DNA from: Allobosea sp. ASV33
GTDB lineage: Bacteria > Pseudomonadota > Alphaproteobacteria > Rhizobiales > Beijerinckiaceae
Reading direction: 5' to 3'
Length of the DNA: 63,402 bases
Assembly: GCF_016428755.1 (NCBI RefSeq)
Contig: NZ_JAELTI010000020.1
Location: 1-63,402 of the forward strand
The notes beneath the pieces are model-generated. The model was given only the letters and a program-made list of their open reading frames with translations, was not told the DNA's origin and did no database searches. Below, in pieces: positions 1 to 8,336 of this stretch (position 1 is the first letter of the stretch; every line of letters begins with the position of its first letter). Both the position numbers and the translations under genes were made by a program.

Positions 1-1
1 G

Positions 2-1099
2 CTCCTCGTCGTCGGTTCCACCATGCTCTGGTTTGCGGTGCCGGGTTCGACGACCGCAGTGCCGATCGCGCTTACGGGCTTCGTCATCGCGACGATCGGC
101 GCCGAATTCGCCACCACCTTCAACAACGCCATGATGACGCGGCTGGTGCCGCCGGAGCGGCTCGGCTGGCTCTCGGGCACCGGCTGGGCCGTCGGCTATC
201 TCGGCGGTCTCCTGTCCCTGGCGATTACGCTCGGCCTGCTGGCCGCCGATCCGCAGACCGGCAAGACCCTGGCCGGCATCGCGCCGATCCTCGGGCTCGA
301 TGCCGCCGCGCGCGAGGGCGACCGCTTCTCCGGCCCGCTGACCGCGCTCTGGTTCGTGGTCTTCGTCACGCCGATGTTCCTGCTCACGCCGGATTCGCGC
401 CGGACAGGCTTGAGCCTCTCGGAAGCCGCGCAGGGCGGCGTGGGACGGTTGAAGGCGACGCTCGCCGAATTGCCGAAGCTGCCTGCGCTCGGCCGCTTCC
501 TGCTCGCCAACATGATCTATCAGGATGCGCTGGTCGCGCTCTTCGCCTTCGGCGGCATCTATGCGGCCGGCGTCTTCGGCTGGCAGACCATCGAGCTCGG
601 CATCTTCGGCATCCTGTTGACCATCACAGGCACGCTCGGCGCCTGGGCCGGCGGCAAGCTCGACGATGCGATCGGCGGCAAACCGGTGATCCTGGGCGCG
701 ATCGCCTGCCTGCTCTTCGCCTGCCTGGGCATCCTCTCGCTCAGCGCCGACCATATCCTCTTCGTGATTCCGGCCGCCCCGCCCGCCCCGGGCGACGGGC
801 TCTACGCCTCGCTGCCGGAGCGGGTCTATCTGGGCCTGGGCCTGCTGATCGGCCTCGTCGCCGGACCGATGCAGGCGGCCTCGCGCAGCCTGATGGCGCG
901 GCTGGCGCCTCCCGGGCGTATCGGCGAGTTCTTCGGGCTGTTCGCCCTCTCGGGGAAGGTCACGTCCTTCCTGGGGCCGACCTTGGTCGCGCTGGCGACG
1001 ACGATCTTCGCCAGCCAGCGCGCGGGACTGGCCGTGCTGATCGTGTTCTTCCTGGCAGGCGCGGCGCTACTGGCCGGCGTGAAGGTCCGCCGATCATAG
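2..1099 (+). CDS. MFS transporter, UMF1/Atg22-like, 5' truncated by window edge
   Basis: This is an integral inner-membrane permease of the major facilitator superfamily. The reading frame is open to the left edge, and the first in-frame ATG (position 23) falls inside a hydrophobic helix, so the true start lies outside the window. The motif SGTGWAVGYLGGLLSL near the start of the visible part is typical of the UMF1 branch. Several further hydrophobic segments follow, with a cytoplasmic-loop-like stretch around positions 390-480. A Gly/Ala-rich helix with MQAASRSLMARLAP near the end resembles the symmetric motif of the second MFS half. The substrate is unknown. The gene is followed by an intergenic inverted repeat and a convergent homospermidine synthase. 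Confidence 0.85.
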   Translation, partial: LLVVGSTMLWFAVPGSTTAVPIALTGFVIATIGAEFATTFNNAMMTRLVPPERLGWLSGTGWAVGYLGGLLSLAITLGLLAADPQTGKTLAGIAPILGLDAAAREGDRFSGPLTALWFVVFVTPMFLLTPDSRRTGLSLSEAAQGGVGRLKATLAELPKLPALGRFLLANMIYQDALVALFAFGGIYAAGVFGWQTIELGIFGILLTITGTLGAWAGGKLDDAIGGKPVILGAIACLLFACLGILSLSADHILFVIPAAPPAPGDGLYASLPERVYLGLGLLIGLVAGPMQAASRSLMARLAPPGRIGEFFGLFALSGKVTSFLGPTLVALATTIFASQRAGLAVLIVFFLAGAALLAGVKVRRS

Positions 1100-1100
1100 C

Positions 1101-1277
1101 GTGTCATCCCGCACGCGCCGCGGCACGTAGTGCTGCTGCGCAGATGCGGGACCGCCCTCAGAAAAAGGCACCCCATAAAGACAAGGGCGCCCCCTGCATG
1201 AGAAGGCGCCCTTTCCTGAAAACGATCCCGTGTCTGCGCAGCGGCATTTACATGCCGCAGCGCGCACGGGATGACAC
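1101..1277. repeat. intergenic inverted repeat with ends GTGTCATCCCG
   Basis: The left arm (1101-1123) and right arm (1255-1277) are inverted complements matching at 20 of 23 positions. They enclose a second, perfect hairpin. The whole convergent intergenic space between the MFS gene and hss is filled by this structure. The GTCATCCCG ends resemble other intergenic elements in this window. Confidence 0.6.
1183..1213. terminator. hairpin terminator between convergent genes
   Basis: Perfect 9-bp stem AAGGGCGCC/GGCGCCCTT (1183-1191 with 1205-1213) and a 13-nt loop. It lies between the MFS gene and hss, so it could end either transcript. There is no long T run on either side. Confidence 0.5.
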
Positions 1278-1294
1278 CCTTCAAATAGTAGCTC

Positions 1295-2731
1295 TTAGCG
1301 AACCAGGATGTTCCGGAACTGCCAGGGATCGCTGGTGTCGATATCCTCCGGGAACAGGCCCGGGCGGCCGTCGAGCGGCGTCCAGTCGCTGTAGTAGCCC
1401 TTCACCGGTCCGAGATAGGGCATCTGGATCGCGAGGCAGCGGTCGAGGTCCATCTCCTCGACCTCGACGATGCCGGCCTTCGGGTTCTCCAGCGCCCAGA
1501 CCATGCCGGCGAGCACGGCCGAGGTAACCTGCAGCCCGGTCGCGGTCTGGTACGGCGCCAGCTTGCGCGCCTCCTCGGTCGAGAGCTGCGAGCCGAACCA
1601 ATAGGCGCCCTTGTCATGGCCGTAGAGCAGCACGCCGAGTTCGTCGATGCCGTCGACGACCTCGTTCTCCTCGAGGATGTGGTGCTCCTCCTGCGGACGG
1701 CCGGCATTGCCGAACATCTCGTGCAGCGAGAGCACCGCGTCGTTCGCGGGATGGTAGGCGTAGTGGCAGGTCGGCCGGTAGATCGCCTTGCCGGTCTCGT
1801 CGCGCACGGTGAAATAGTCCGCGATCGAGATCGACTCGTTATGCGTGACCAGGAAGCCGTATTGCGGCCCCGGCGTCGGGCACCAGCTCCGCACCTTGGT
1901 CTCGGCGCCGGCCTGCATCAGGTAGATCGCGGCCTGCGATCCGGTCTCGTGGGTGCGCGCATTCTCCGGCATCCATTTTTCATGGGTGCCCCAGCCGAGC
2001 TCGGCCGGCTGCACGCCCTCGGAGATGAAGCCCTCGACCGACCAGGTATTGACGAAGACGCCCGGCGGCTTGGGGTTCTTCGAGCGCTGCGTGTCGCGCT
2101 CGGCGATATGGATGCCCTTGACGCCGACCTGCTTCATCAGGGAGGCCCATTCCTCGCGGGTCTTCGGCTGCGGCACGTTGAGGCGCATGTCGGCGGCAAC
2201 GTTCAGCAGGGCCTTCTTGGCGAGCCAGGAAGCCATGCCGGGATTGGCGCCGCAGCAGGAGACGGCCGTCGTCGAGCCGGGCGCGCGGGCGCGCTTGGCG
2301 GCCAGCGTCATCTCGCGCAAAGCATAGTTCGAGCGCTCGCCCGGCCCCTTGCTCTCGTCGAAATAGAAGCCGAGCCAGGGCTCGTTGACCGTGTCGATAT
2401 AGAGCGCGCCGAGGCTGGAGCAGAGCTCCATGATGTCGCGCGAGCCGGTGTCGCAGGAGAGATTGACACAGAAGCCCTGCCCGCCGCCGGCCGTCAGCAA
2501 GGGCGTCAGGAACTCCTTGTAGTTCTCGAGGGTGACGGCTTCGTGGATGAAGCGGATGCCGCGCTCGTCGAGCAGGTGGCGATTGGAATCATCGGGAGCA
2601 ATGACGACGAAGCGGCTCTTGTCGAACTTGAGGTGACGTTCGAGCAGCGGCAGCGTACCGCGGCCGATCGAGCCGAAGCCGATCATCACGATCGGGCCGG
2701 TGATCTCGCCGTAGACGGGCCAATTCGTCAT
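1295..2731 (-). CDS. hss: homospermidine synthase
   Basis: The enzyme makes sym-homospermidine from putrescine (or putrescine plus spermidine) using NAD, and is a soluble polyamine enzyme typical of alphaproteobacteria. The 478-residue length fits the bacterial family. A Rossmann nucleotide-binding loop GFGSIG lies at residues 18-23. The reading frame is open further upstream, but the start at 2731 is chosen because it is preceded by AGGAG and gives the family's usual N-terminus just ahead of the Rossmann strand. Nearby on the same strand is an ornithine/lysine decarboxylase that would supply putrescine, so the region looks like a polyamine neighbourhood, although each gene has its own upstream gap. 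Confidence 0.93.
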   Translation of the reverse strand: MTNWPVYGEITGPIVMIGFGSIGRGTLPLLERHLKFDKSRFVVIAPDDSNRHLLDERGIRFIHEAVTLENYKEFLTPLLTAGGGQGFCVNLSCDTGSRDIMELCSSLGALYIDTVNEPWLGFYFDESKGPGERSNYALREMTLAAKRARAPGSTTAVSCCGANPGMASWLAKKALLNVAADMRLNVPQPKTREEWASLMKQVGVKGIHIAERDTQRSKNPKPPGVFVNTWSVEGFISEGVQPAELGWGTHEKWMPENARTHETGSQAAIYLMQAGAETKVRSWCPTPGPQYGFLVTHNESISIADYFTVRDETGKAIYRPTCHYAYHPANDAVLSLHEMFGNAGRPQEEHHILEENEVVDGIDELGVLLYGHDKGAYWFGSQLSTEEARKLAPYQTATGLQVTSAVLAGMVWALENPKAGIVEVEEMDLDRCLAIQMPYLGPVKGYYSDWTPLDGRPGLFPEDIDTSDPWQFRNILVR

Positions 2732-2882
2732 TCTCTGTAACTCCTGGGTTCTGGGGATAAAACGGGCCGAAAGGGTCGTATGGGCGCAAAATCGCGCCGT
2801 CAATCGCCGGCGCGCCTTCCCCGCGGGTGAACGCATGGAAAGCGCCGGGCGATGACGGCGCGATGACGATGGGTCGGGAACG

Positions 2883-3419
2883 TCAGGCGGCCTGCGCCAC
2901 CTCGTCCGCTTCGAGGGTCGCAGGGATCATGGCGCCGCTGGCGACGAGCACGCCACGCGCACCGTCGAGCGCGCCGTCGCGCAATTCGATCGCGAGGAAG
3001 CGCTCGCGCTCGACCGGGCCGGGCATCGCGAGATCGCGCGTCAGCGCCGGGTCGAAGCCGAACCGGGCGTAATAGGGCGCATCGCCGACGAGGATGACGG
3101 CGCCATGCCCGCGGCAGGCCGCGCGCCAGAGTGCCTCGCGCATCATCGCCTTGCCGAGCCCCTCGCCCTGCAATTCAGGCTTCACTGCGAGCGGGCCGAG
3201 CAGCAGCGCCGGCACGCCATTGGCTTCCACATGCCAGAGGCGGACGGTGGCCAGCAATTCGCCGTCGCGCTCGGCGGTGAGCGCCAGGCCTTGCGCCGGC
3301 AGGCGGCCCTCGCGCAGGCGCTCGCTGGACTTGGCGGTGCGGCGCTCGCCCAGGCAACGGTCGAGCAGCGCCTCGCGGGCGGGAATGTCGATGGCGATCT
3401 CGTCGCGGATCGTGATCAT
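2883..3419 (-). CDS. GNAT family N-acetyltransferase (YhbS-like)
   Basis: A 178-residue acetyl-CoA-dependent acetyltransferase. The acetyl-CoA pyrophosphate loop is visible as VKPELQGEGLGKAMM (about residues 79-93), followed by the YYARFGF signature near residue 120 that is typical of YhbS-type GNATs. A good ribosome-binding site (GGAGGTG) precedes the ATG at 3419. It sits between homospermidine synthase and the decarboxylase on the same strand. An acetyl acceptor such as a polyamine is conceivable from position only; nothing in the sequence fixes the substrate. Confidence 0.85.
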   Translation of the reverse strand: MITIRDEIAIDIPAREALLDRCLGERRTAKSSERLREGRLPAQGLALTAERDGELLATVRLWHVEANGVPALLLGPLAVKPELQGEGLGKAMMREALWRAACRGHGAVILVGDAPYYARFGFDPALTRDLAMPGPVERERFLAIELRDGALDGARGVLVASGAMIPATLEADEVAQAA

Positions 3420-3621
3420 GACGCACCTCCGGCCGGAGCGCCCATTCTCATGGACCTACCCGGCGCCACGCTCGCGCGCGGCCACAATGGAACGATGTGG
3501 GGAAGAGGGGTCCGGCGGGAGCCACGCCCGCATCTCCGTTCTGGAGATACGAACGCTCCGCCCGTTTGACCGGGCAGCCTGCCGTCTCAGACAGGGCGCT
3601 TCGCCGGACCCGATAGGATCA

Positions 3622-3643
3622 GGAAGGAGCTCGCGCTCCTTCC
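3622..3643 (-). terminator. GC-rich hairpin just after the decarboxylase stop codon
   Basis: Perfect 9-bp stem GGAAGGAGC/GCTCCTTCC (3622-3630 with 3635-3643) and a TCGC loop. It begins five bases after the decarboxylase stop codon (3648-3650). There is no U tract, so it may stabilise the mRNA end rather than act as a classical intrinsic terminator. Confidence 0.45.
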
Positions 3644-3647
3644 GACG

Positions 3648-4793
3648 TCAGATGACGTACTGCTTCAGCGGCGGGAAGCCGTTGAAGGCGACGGCCGAAT
3701 AGGTCGTCGTATAGGCGCCCGTGCCCTCGATCAGCACCTTGTCGCCGATCTCCAGCGAGAAGGGCAGCATGTACGGGGTCTTCTCGTACATGACGTCGAC
3801 CGAGTCGCAGGTCGGGCCGGCGAGCACGCACGGGACGGTCGCATCGCCATCGCGCACGGTGCGGATGGGGTAGCGGATCGCCTCGTCCATGGTCTCGGCG
3901 AGACCGTTGAACTTGCCGATGTCGAGATAGACCCAGCGGACCTCGTCCGACTCGGCCTTCTTCGAGATCAGCACGACCTCGGCCTCGATCAGGCCGGCTT
4001 CGCCGACCATGCCGCGGCCCGGCTCGATGATCGTCTCGGGGAGCTGGTTGCCGAAATGCTTCGACAGCGCCCGGAAGATCGCGTCGCCATAGGACGGCAC
4101 GCCCGGAATCGGCTTCAGGTAGCGCGCCGGGAAGCCGCCGCCGAGGTTGACCATCGACAGCGAGATGCCACGGGTGGCGCATTCCTTGAAGATCGCCGAG
4201 GCCGAAGCCAGGGCCGAATCCCAGGCGTTCACGTTCGCCTGCTGCGAGCCGACATGGAACGAGATGCCATAGGCCATGAGGCCCATGCGATGGCCGTGCT
4301 CGAGCACGTCTGCGGCCATCTCGGGCACGCAGCCGAACTTGCGCGAGAGCGGCCAGTCGGCGCCGGCACCGTCGCAGAGGATGCGGCAGAAGATGCGCGC
4401 GTCCTTGGTGCCGGTCTTCTCGGCGGAACGGGCGACCTTCTCGACCTCGGCCGTGCAGTCGACGGCGAACAGGCGCACGCCGAGCTCCATGGCGCGCACG
4501 ACGTCGCGCTCCTTCTTGATGGTGTTGCCGAAGGAGATGCGGTCGGCGGTGGCGCCGGCGGCGAGCGCGAGCTCGATCTCGACGACCGAGGCGCAATCGA
4601 AGCAGGAGCCGAGCTTGGCGAGCAGGGCGAGCACCTCCGGCGCCGGGTTGGCTTTCACCGCGTAGAACACGCGGGTGTCGGGCAGCGCACGGGCGAAGGC
4701 ATGATAGTTCTCGCGCACGACATCGGTGTCGATGACGACGCAGGGCCCGTCCTCGCGGCGGGTACGAAGAAACTCACGGATGCGGTCGGTCAT
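3648..4793 (-). CDS. type III PLP-dependent ornithine/lysine decarboxylase
   Basis: A fold-III (alanine-racemase-like) decarboxylase of 381 residues, the usual size of alphaproteobacterial ornithine/lysine decarboxylases. It makes putrescine from ornithine and/or cadaverine from lysine. The PLP lysine is K47 in YAVKAN. HVGSQQ and EPGRGMVGEAG provide the phosphate-binding part of the site. GPTCDSVDVMY near the C-terminus carries the catalytic Cys contributed across the dimer interface. The frame is open for another 167 codons upstream, but that part has no family similarity and overlaps a structured leader. The start at 4793 has GAAGGGGAG upstream and matches the family N-terminus. It lies near homospermidine synthase, the likely consumer of putrescine. 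Confidence 0.92.
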   Translation of the reverse strand: MTDRIREFLRTRREDGPCVVIDTDVVRENYHAFARALPDTRVFYAVKANPAPEVLALLAKLGSCFDCASVVEIELALAAGATADRISFGNTIKKERDVVRAMELGVRLFAVDCTAEVEKVARSAEKTGTKDARIFCRILCDGAGADWPLSRKFGCVPEMAADVLEHGHRMGLMAYGISFHVGSQQANVNAWDSALASASAIFKECATRGISLSMVNLGGGFPARYLKPIPGVPSYGDAIFRALSKHFGNQLPETIIEPGRGMVGEAGLIEAEVVLISKKAESDEVRWVYLDIGKFNGLAETMDEAIRYPIRTVRDGDATVPCVLAGPTCDSVDVMYEKTPYMLPFSLEIGDKVLIEGTGAYTTTYSAVAFNGFPPLKQYVI

Positions 4794-5234
4794 GAGACGC
4801 GACTCCCCTTCGACGCAAGCGGCGTCGATGCGATGTATCGCCGAATGAATCGTTGCCATCGCAAGGCGCTGTGGAGACGCCTGTGACAGCGGACGAGACG
4901 TCCGGACCCGAAACACCGTTCGATTGGGGAAGACCCCGCACGGCCGGCAATGAAGGACAAGCCTCTTCGGTGCCGGCCTGTGGAAAGCCGGCGAGACCAA
5001 AAAAGCCCGCTCCGTCGTTGCTTTAAGCTGCGTCCCCCGTGGAGATTCGGGGTTCGCCGGTTTTGCCTCCGGCTGCTGGTCTGTGTCGGGGAACGCCTCT
5101 CTTGCGAGAAACGGGAGGCGTGATTTGAGGGATGTCCATCCCCTCCATCCGTCCTCCAACCCCTGGCGGCTGTCCGGCCTCTTGTCCGGATGCCCACCGA
5201 CCAGCACGCGGCCACAGGCACGTGCGAATTGGGT
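4794..5234 (-). ncRNA. long structured 5' leader of the decarboxylase mRNA (candidate speF-type leader)
   Basis: About 440 nt lie between a plausible promoter and the decarboxylase start. On the minus strand the leader can form a series of hairpins, given here in plus coordinates: ACGCCTC arms at 5093-5099/5115-5121; GGGAT/ATCCC at 5129-5133/5138-5142; CCGG/CCGG at 5057-5060/5069-5072; CCCC/GGGG around 5035-5053; GCCGGC/GCCGGC at 4972-4977/4987-4992. The last is preceded on the transcript by a T6 run near 4998-5003. Alphaproteobacterial ornithine decarboxylase genes are known to carry a conserved leader RNA (Rfam speF). I cannot align to that model here, so the identity is an inference from position, length and foldability. 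Confidence 0.5.
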
Positions 5235-5240
5235 GAACGC

Positions 5241-5269
5241 GATATACGGACGCTTGCCCCGGACCACAA
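5241..5269 (-). promoter_or_regulatory. candidate sigma-70 promoter for the decarboxylase leader
   Basis: On the minus strand TTGTGG (5264-5269) and TATATC (5241-5246) are separated by exactly 17 nt. Transcription would start near 5234, giving the roughly 440-nt leader. Found by eye only. Confidence 0.4.
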
Positions 5270-5364
5270 GTGTTTTATGCGCCCGGGGCCGCATTTTTTT
5301 GCAGGGCCGATCCGCGCCCGCTCGGGAACGGGTTGACGGGAAAAAGCCCTTCGCCGGCTAGGAG

Positions 5365-5913
5365 TTAGCCGCGCTTCTCGCAGAAGCGGATTCTGTTGCC
5401 GAAGGGATCGGGCACCTGCAGCGTCCGGCCGCCGGGCCCGTCCTCCTCGATGCCCGGCTTGGAGTAGGTATAGCCCTTGGCCGTCAATTCGGCGTGCAGG
5501 GCATCGATCCCCTCCATCCAGACGAAGACGGTCGAGCCGGGGCTGGCATCGCCATGATGTTCGGAGAGATGGAGCTGCAGGCCGGAACGCGACACCTGCA
5601 TGTAGAGCGGCATGTTCGGCCCGAAGCGGTGGTCCCAGTCCATCGTGAAGCCGAGGAAGTCGAGATAGAATTCCTTCGCCTTGGCCTCGTCGAAGATCCT
5701 GAGGATCGGGATCCCCATCTGGAGGCGGACCGCCTCCGCCGGCTTCTCGGGCGCGGCCTCGCCGATCTTCGCCGCCAGCACGTTCCAGTCGTCATAGCCG
5801 AATTGGCGCGCCACGATTTCCAGGGTCTCGGAGTGGGAAAGCGGCACCTGCCGTGAAGCCATGGTGTCGCGCAGGCTCTTGGCCATCAGCTTCGCATCGC
5901 GAAAGCTACGCAT
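5365..5913 (-). CDS. glyoxalase superfamily (VOC) protein with N-terminal helical domain
   Basis: A 182-residue protein in two parts. Residues 1-60 form a small helical domain (MRSFRDAKLMAKSLR, then SHSETLEIVARQFGYDDWNVLA) as found in the glyoxalase-related 'Glyoxalase_8' group. The rest is a vicinal-oxygen-chelate domain with PILRIFDEAKAKEFYLDFLGF, LHLSEHHGD and a C-terminal DPFGNRIRFCE. Such proteins resemble bleomycin-resistance and glyoxalase proteins, but the substrate is not predictable. The start at 5913 is preferred over the longer 5976 frame because AAAGGATC lies just upstream and the N-terminus matches the family. Confidence 0.82.
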   Translation of the reverse strand: MRSFRDAKLMAKSLRDTMASRQVPLSHSETLEIVARQFGYDDWNVLAAKIGEAAPEKPAEAVRLQMGIPILRIFDEAKAKEFYLDFLGFTMDWDHRFGPNMPLYMQVSRSGLQLHLSEHHGDASPGSTVFVWMEGIDALHAELTAKGYTYSKPGIEEDGPGGRTLQVPDPFGNRIRFCEKRG

Positions 5914-6189
5914 CGTCGTGATCCTTTTCGCTGCGGACGGTTGGGATCGGGGCTCGCCTTGCCGATATCCGTCCACGAGTCGATCGGGATCAGGACAGGA
6001 ACTTGATGGATGCGTTCACCTTGCCCTGGGCTGGGCGCGAGCGGCTGGCCGCATCCGGCCGGGCGCAAAGGTTGCCGCATGTTCATCTCCTGTCAATGCC
6101 GCAGGCCCTAGACCGGCCCCATTTCATGGCCTTAACTCTCGGTAGCCGCCTATTTTGCCGAGCCGAGGCGACGGGAAGACGGACCACGC

Positions 6190-7803
6190 ATGACCACGAC
6201 AGACCGCCGCCGCATCCTGGGCGGACTTTCAGCCGCGCTGTGCCTTTCGGCCGCGCCCTCCGTCCTCCTGGCCCAGCAGCCCCAGCCGCAGCAGCAGGGC
6301 CCGCAACCGCCGCCGGCCCCGCAGAACGCCGCGCCGCAGCCGCGCTTCGGCTTCGAGGACGTGCAGCGCCGCGCCCGCGAGATCGCCGCCGTCCCCTATG
6401 AGCCGATCGCGCCGCTGCCGGAGGCGCTCGCCAAGCTCGATTACGACTCCTGGCGCGACATCCGCTTCCGGCCGGAGCGCGCCCTGCTGGCGCAGAACGG
6501 CTCGCCCTTCCGCATGCAGATGTTCCATCCGGGCTTCCTCTTCACCCGCCCGGTCACGGTGAATGTCGTGCGCGACGGCGTGCCGATGCCGGTGCCCTAT
6601 GCCGCGAACCTGTTCGATTACGGCAAGGTCAAGTTCGACAAGCCGCTGCCGGTCAATCTCGGCTTCGCCGGCTTCCGCCTGCATTATCCGCTCAACGACC
6701 CCCGCGTCTTCGACGAGCTGATCTCCTTCATCGGCGCGAGCTATTTCCGCGTGCTCGGCCGCGGCCAGCGCTACGGCCTCTCCGCCCGCGGCCTCTCGAT
6801 CGGCGCCGGCACGGCCGCCGAGGAGTTCCCGGTCTTCCGCGAGTTCTGGGTCGAGCAACCGGCCGCCAATGCCGAGCGCATCGTCATCCACACCCTGCTC
6901 GATTCGCCGGCCGTCACCGGCGCCTATCGCTTCACCATCTATCCCGATCTCGACACCGTCATGGAGGTCGCCGCCACGCTCTATCCGCGTGCGCCGATCG
7001 AAAAGCTCGGCCTGGCGCCGCTGACCTCGATGTTCTTCACCGGAGAAAACGACCGCCGCTTCTTCGACGATTTCCGCAGCGAACTGCACGATTCCGATGG
7101 GCTGATGATCCATTCCGGCAGCGGCGAATGGATCTGGCGCCCGCTGCGCAACCCGAAGCAGCAGGCCGTCTCCTCTTTCGTCGAGCGCAACATTCGCGGC
7201 TTCGGCCTGATGCAGCGCGACCGCACCTTCGAGCACTACCAGGATCTAGACCTCTCCTACGAGCTGCGGCCCTCCTACTGGATCGAGCCGCAGGGCGACT
7301 GGGGCGAGGGCGTCGTCGAATTGATCGAGATGCCGACGACCGACGAGACCAACGACAATATCGTCGCGCTCTGGGCGCCGAAGACGCCGCTAGAGCCGGG
7401 CAAGGAATTCTCCTTCGGCTACAAGCTGATCGCGATGCTCGATTCCAGCGACCTGCATCCGGGCGGACGGGTGGTCAACACCTACCAGGCCAAGCCCAAG
7501 GCGCTGGGCTCGGGCGAGCCGGTGACCGAGGGCTCGCGCCGCTTCATCATCGACTTCGCCGGCGGCGATCTCGACTACTATCTGAAGCAGCCGGAGAAGG
7601 TCGAGATCGTGCCCTCGATCGCCTATGGCCGGATCGACCGCGCCTTCATCGTGCCGAACCGCAAGACCGACGGCTTCCGCGCCTTCGTCGACGTCGTGGT
7701 CGAGCCGGGCCAGCTCGCCGAGATGCGCGCCTTCCTGCGCAGTGGCGGCAAGACGCTCACCGAAACCTGGAGCTACCCCTGGCGCGCCGAAGCGCAAGGT
7801 TGA
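6190..7803 (+). CDS. periplasmic glucan biosynthesis protein, MdoG/OpgG-OpgD family
   Basis: A 537-residue MdoG-family protein acting in the periplasm on the backbone of osmoregulated periplasmic glucans. The N-terminus is a Tat signal (TTDRRRILGG then a hydrophobic stretch ending in LLAQ), which is more typical of OpgD than of Sec-exported OpgG. A Gln/Pro-rich linker follows (about residues 28-50). The MdoG domain starts at FGFEDVQRRAREIAA and shows HPGFLF, the ASYFRVLG region and WRPLRNP. The length agrees with the family. It is followed after 18 bases by a small acetyltransferase gene that is probably co-transcribed. Which paralogue it is cannot be settled without a tree. Confidence 0.9.
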   Translation: MTTTDRRRILGGLSAALCLSAAPSVLLAQQPQPQQQGPQPPPAPQNAAPQPRFGFEDVQRRAREIAAVPYEPIAPLPEALAKLDYDSWRDIRFRPERALLAQNGSPFRMQMFHPGFLFTRPVTVNVVRDGVPMPVPYAANLFDYGKVKFDKPLPVNLGFAGFRLHYPLNDPRVFDELISFIGASYFRVLGRGQRYGLSARGLSIGAGTAAEEFPVFREFWVEQPAANAERIVIHTLLDSPAVTGAYRFTIYPDLDTVMEVAATLYPRAPIEKLGLAPLTSMFFTGENDRRFFDDFRSELHDSDGLMIHSGSGEWIWRPLRNPKQQAVSSFVERNIRGFGLMQRDRTFEHYQDLDLSYELRPSYWIEPQGDWGEGVVELIEMPTTDETNDNIVALWAPKTPLEPGKEFSFGYKLIAMLDSSDLHPGGRVVNTYQAKPKALGSGEPVTEGSRRFIIDFAGGDLDYYLKQPEKVEIVPSIAYGRIDRAFIVPNRKTDGFRAFVDVVVEPGQLAEMRAFLRSGGKTLTETWSYPWRAEAQG

Positions 7804-7821
7804 TCTGAAGGAGCCTGCACC

Positions 7822-8094
7822 ATGGATGTCGTCGAGAACGCCGAGCAGAAGCGTTTCGAGTTGCCGCTCGACGGCGGCACCGCGCTCGTGGCTTATCGCC
7901 GCGACGGCGAGCGGTTGGTGCTGGTCCATACCGAGGTGCCCGCGGAGTTCGGCGGACAGGGCATCGGCTCGAAACTCGCGAAGGGCGTCTTCGAACTACT
8001 GCGTGCGAGCGGGCGCAAGGCCGTAGTGCGCTGCGAGTTCTTGCAGGGCTGGCTCGCGAAGCACCCGGACTACAACGACGTCGTCAACGGCTGA
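7822..8094 (+). CDS. small GNAT-like N-acetyltransferase (YjdJ/Gtn-type)
   Basis: A 90-residue single-domain protein of the short NAT class. It has the acetyl-CoA loop as PAEFGGQGIGSKLAKGVFE (about residues 34-52) and the terminal VRCEFLQGWLAKHPDYNDVV, where the Cys-plus-KHPDY pattern is characteristic. A strong Shine-Dalgarno GAAGGAG precedes the ATG, and the gene begins 18 bases after the glucan protein stop. Members are acetyl-CoA-binding proteins of unclear substrate. Confidence 0.85.
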   Translation: MDVVENAEQKRFELPLDGGTALVAYRRDGERLVLVHTEVPAEFGGQGIGSKLAKGVFELLRASGRKAVVRCEFLQGWLAKHPDYNDVVNG

Positions 8095-8184
8095 GCCCAG
8101 GCGGCAAACCGCTTCACGCCGTCATTCAGGGGCAGCCCGCAGGCCTGAATCCAGACTCCACGTGCACGATGCTGCTCCAACCGT

Positions 8185-8280
8185 CGTCATGCTCGCCCCC
8201 GTGGCGAGGATCCATGTCTTGAGCAACGCATGGCATGAGGGAAGGCGTGGATGGTCGGCACAAGCCCGACCATGAAGGAA
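8185..8280. repeat. 96-bp intergenic repeat, copy 1
   Basis: This runs from CGTCATGCTCGCCC to CCCGACCATGAAGGAA. A second copy of exactly the same length is at 46755-46850. The two share both ends closely, including GTGGATGGTCGG and ACAAGCCCGACCATGA, and differ mainly in the middle. The right part forms a palindrome around GTCGGCACAAGCCCGAC. It lies between two convergent genes. Confidence 0.7.
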
Positions 8281-8336
8281 AAGCCATGTTCTTGGGTTGG
8301 AGGCTCCGCTGAGACGAAGCCTCGGAATGGCAAGTC

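Noticed and set aside
4794..5294. N-terminal extension of the decarboxylase reading frame
   Set aside because: No similarity to the family, no ribosome-binding site at the far start, and it overlaps a leader rich in hairpins; the 4793 start fits the family length.
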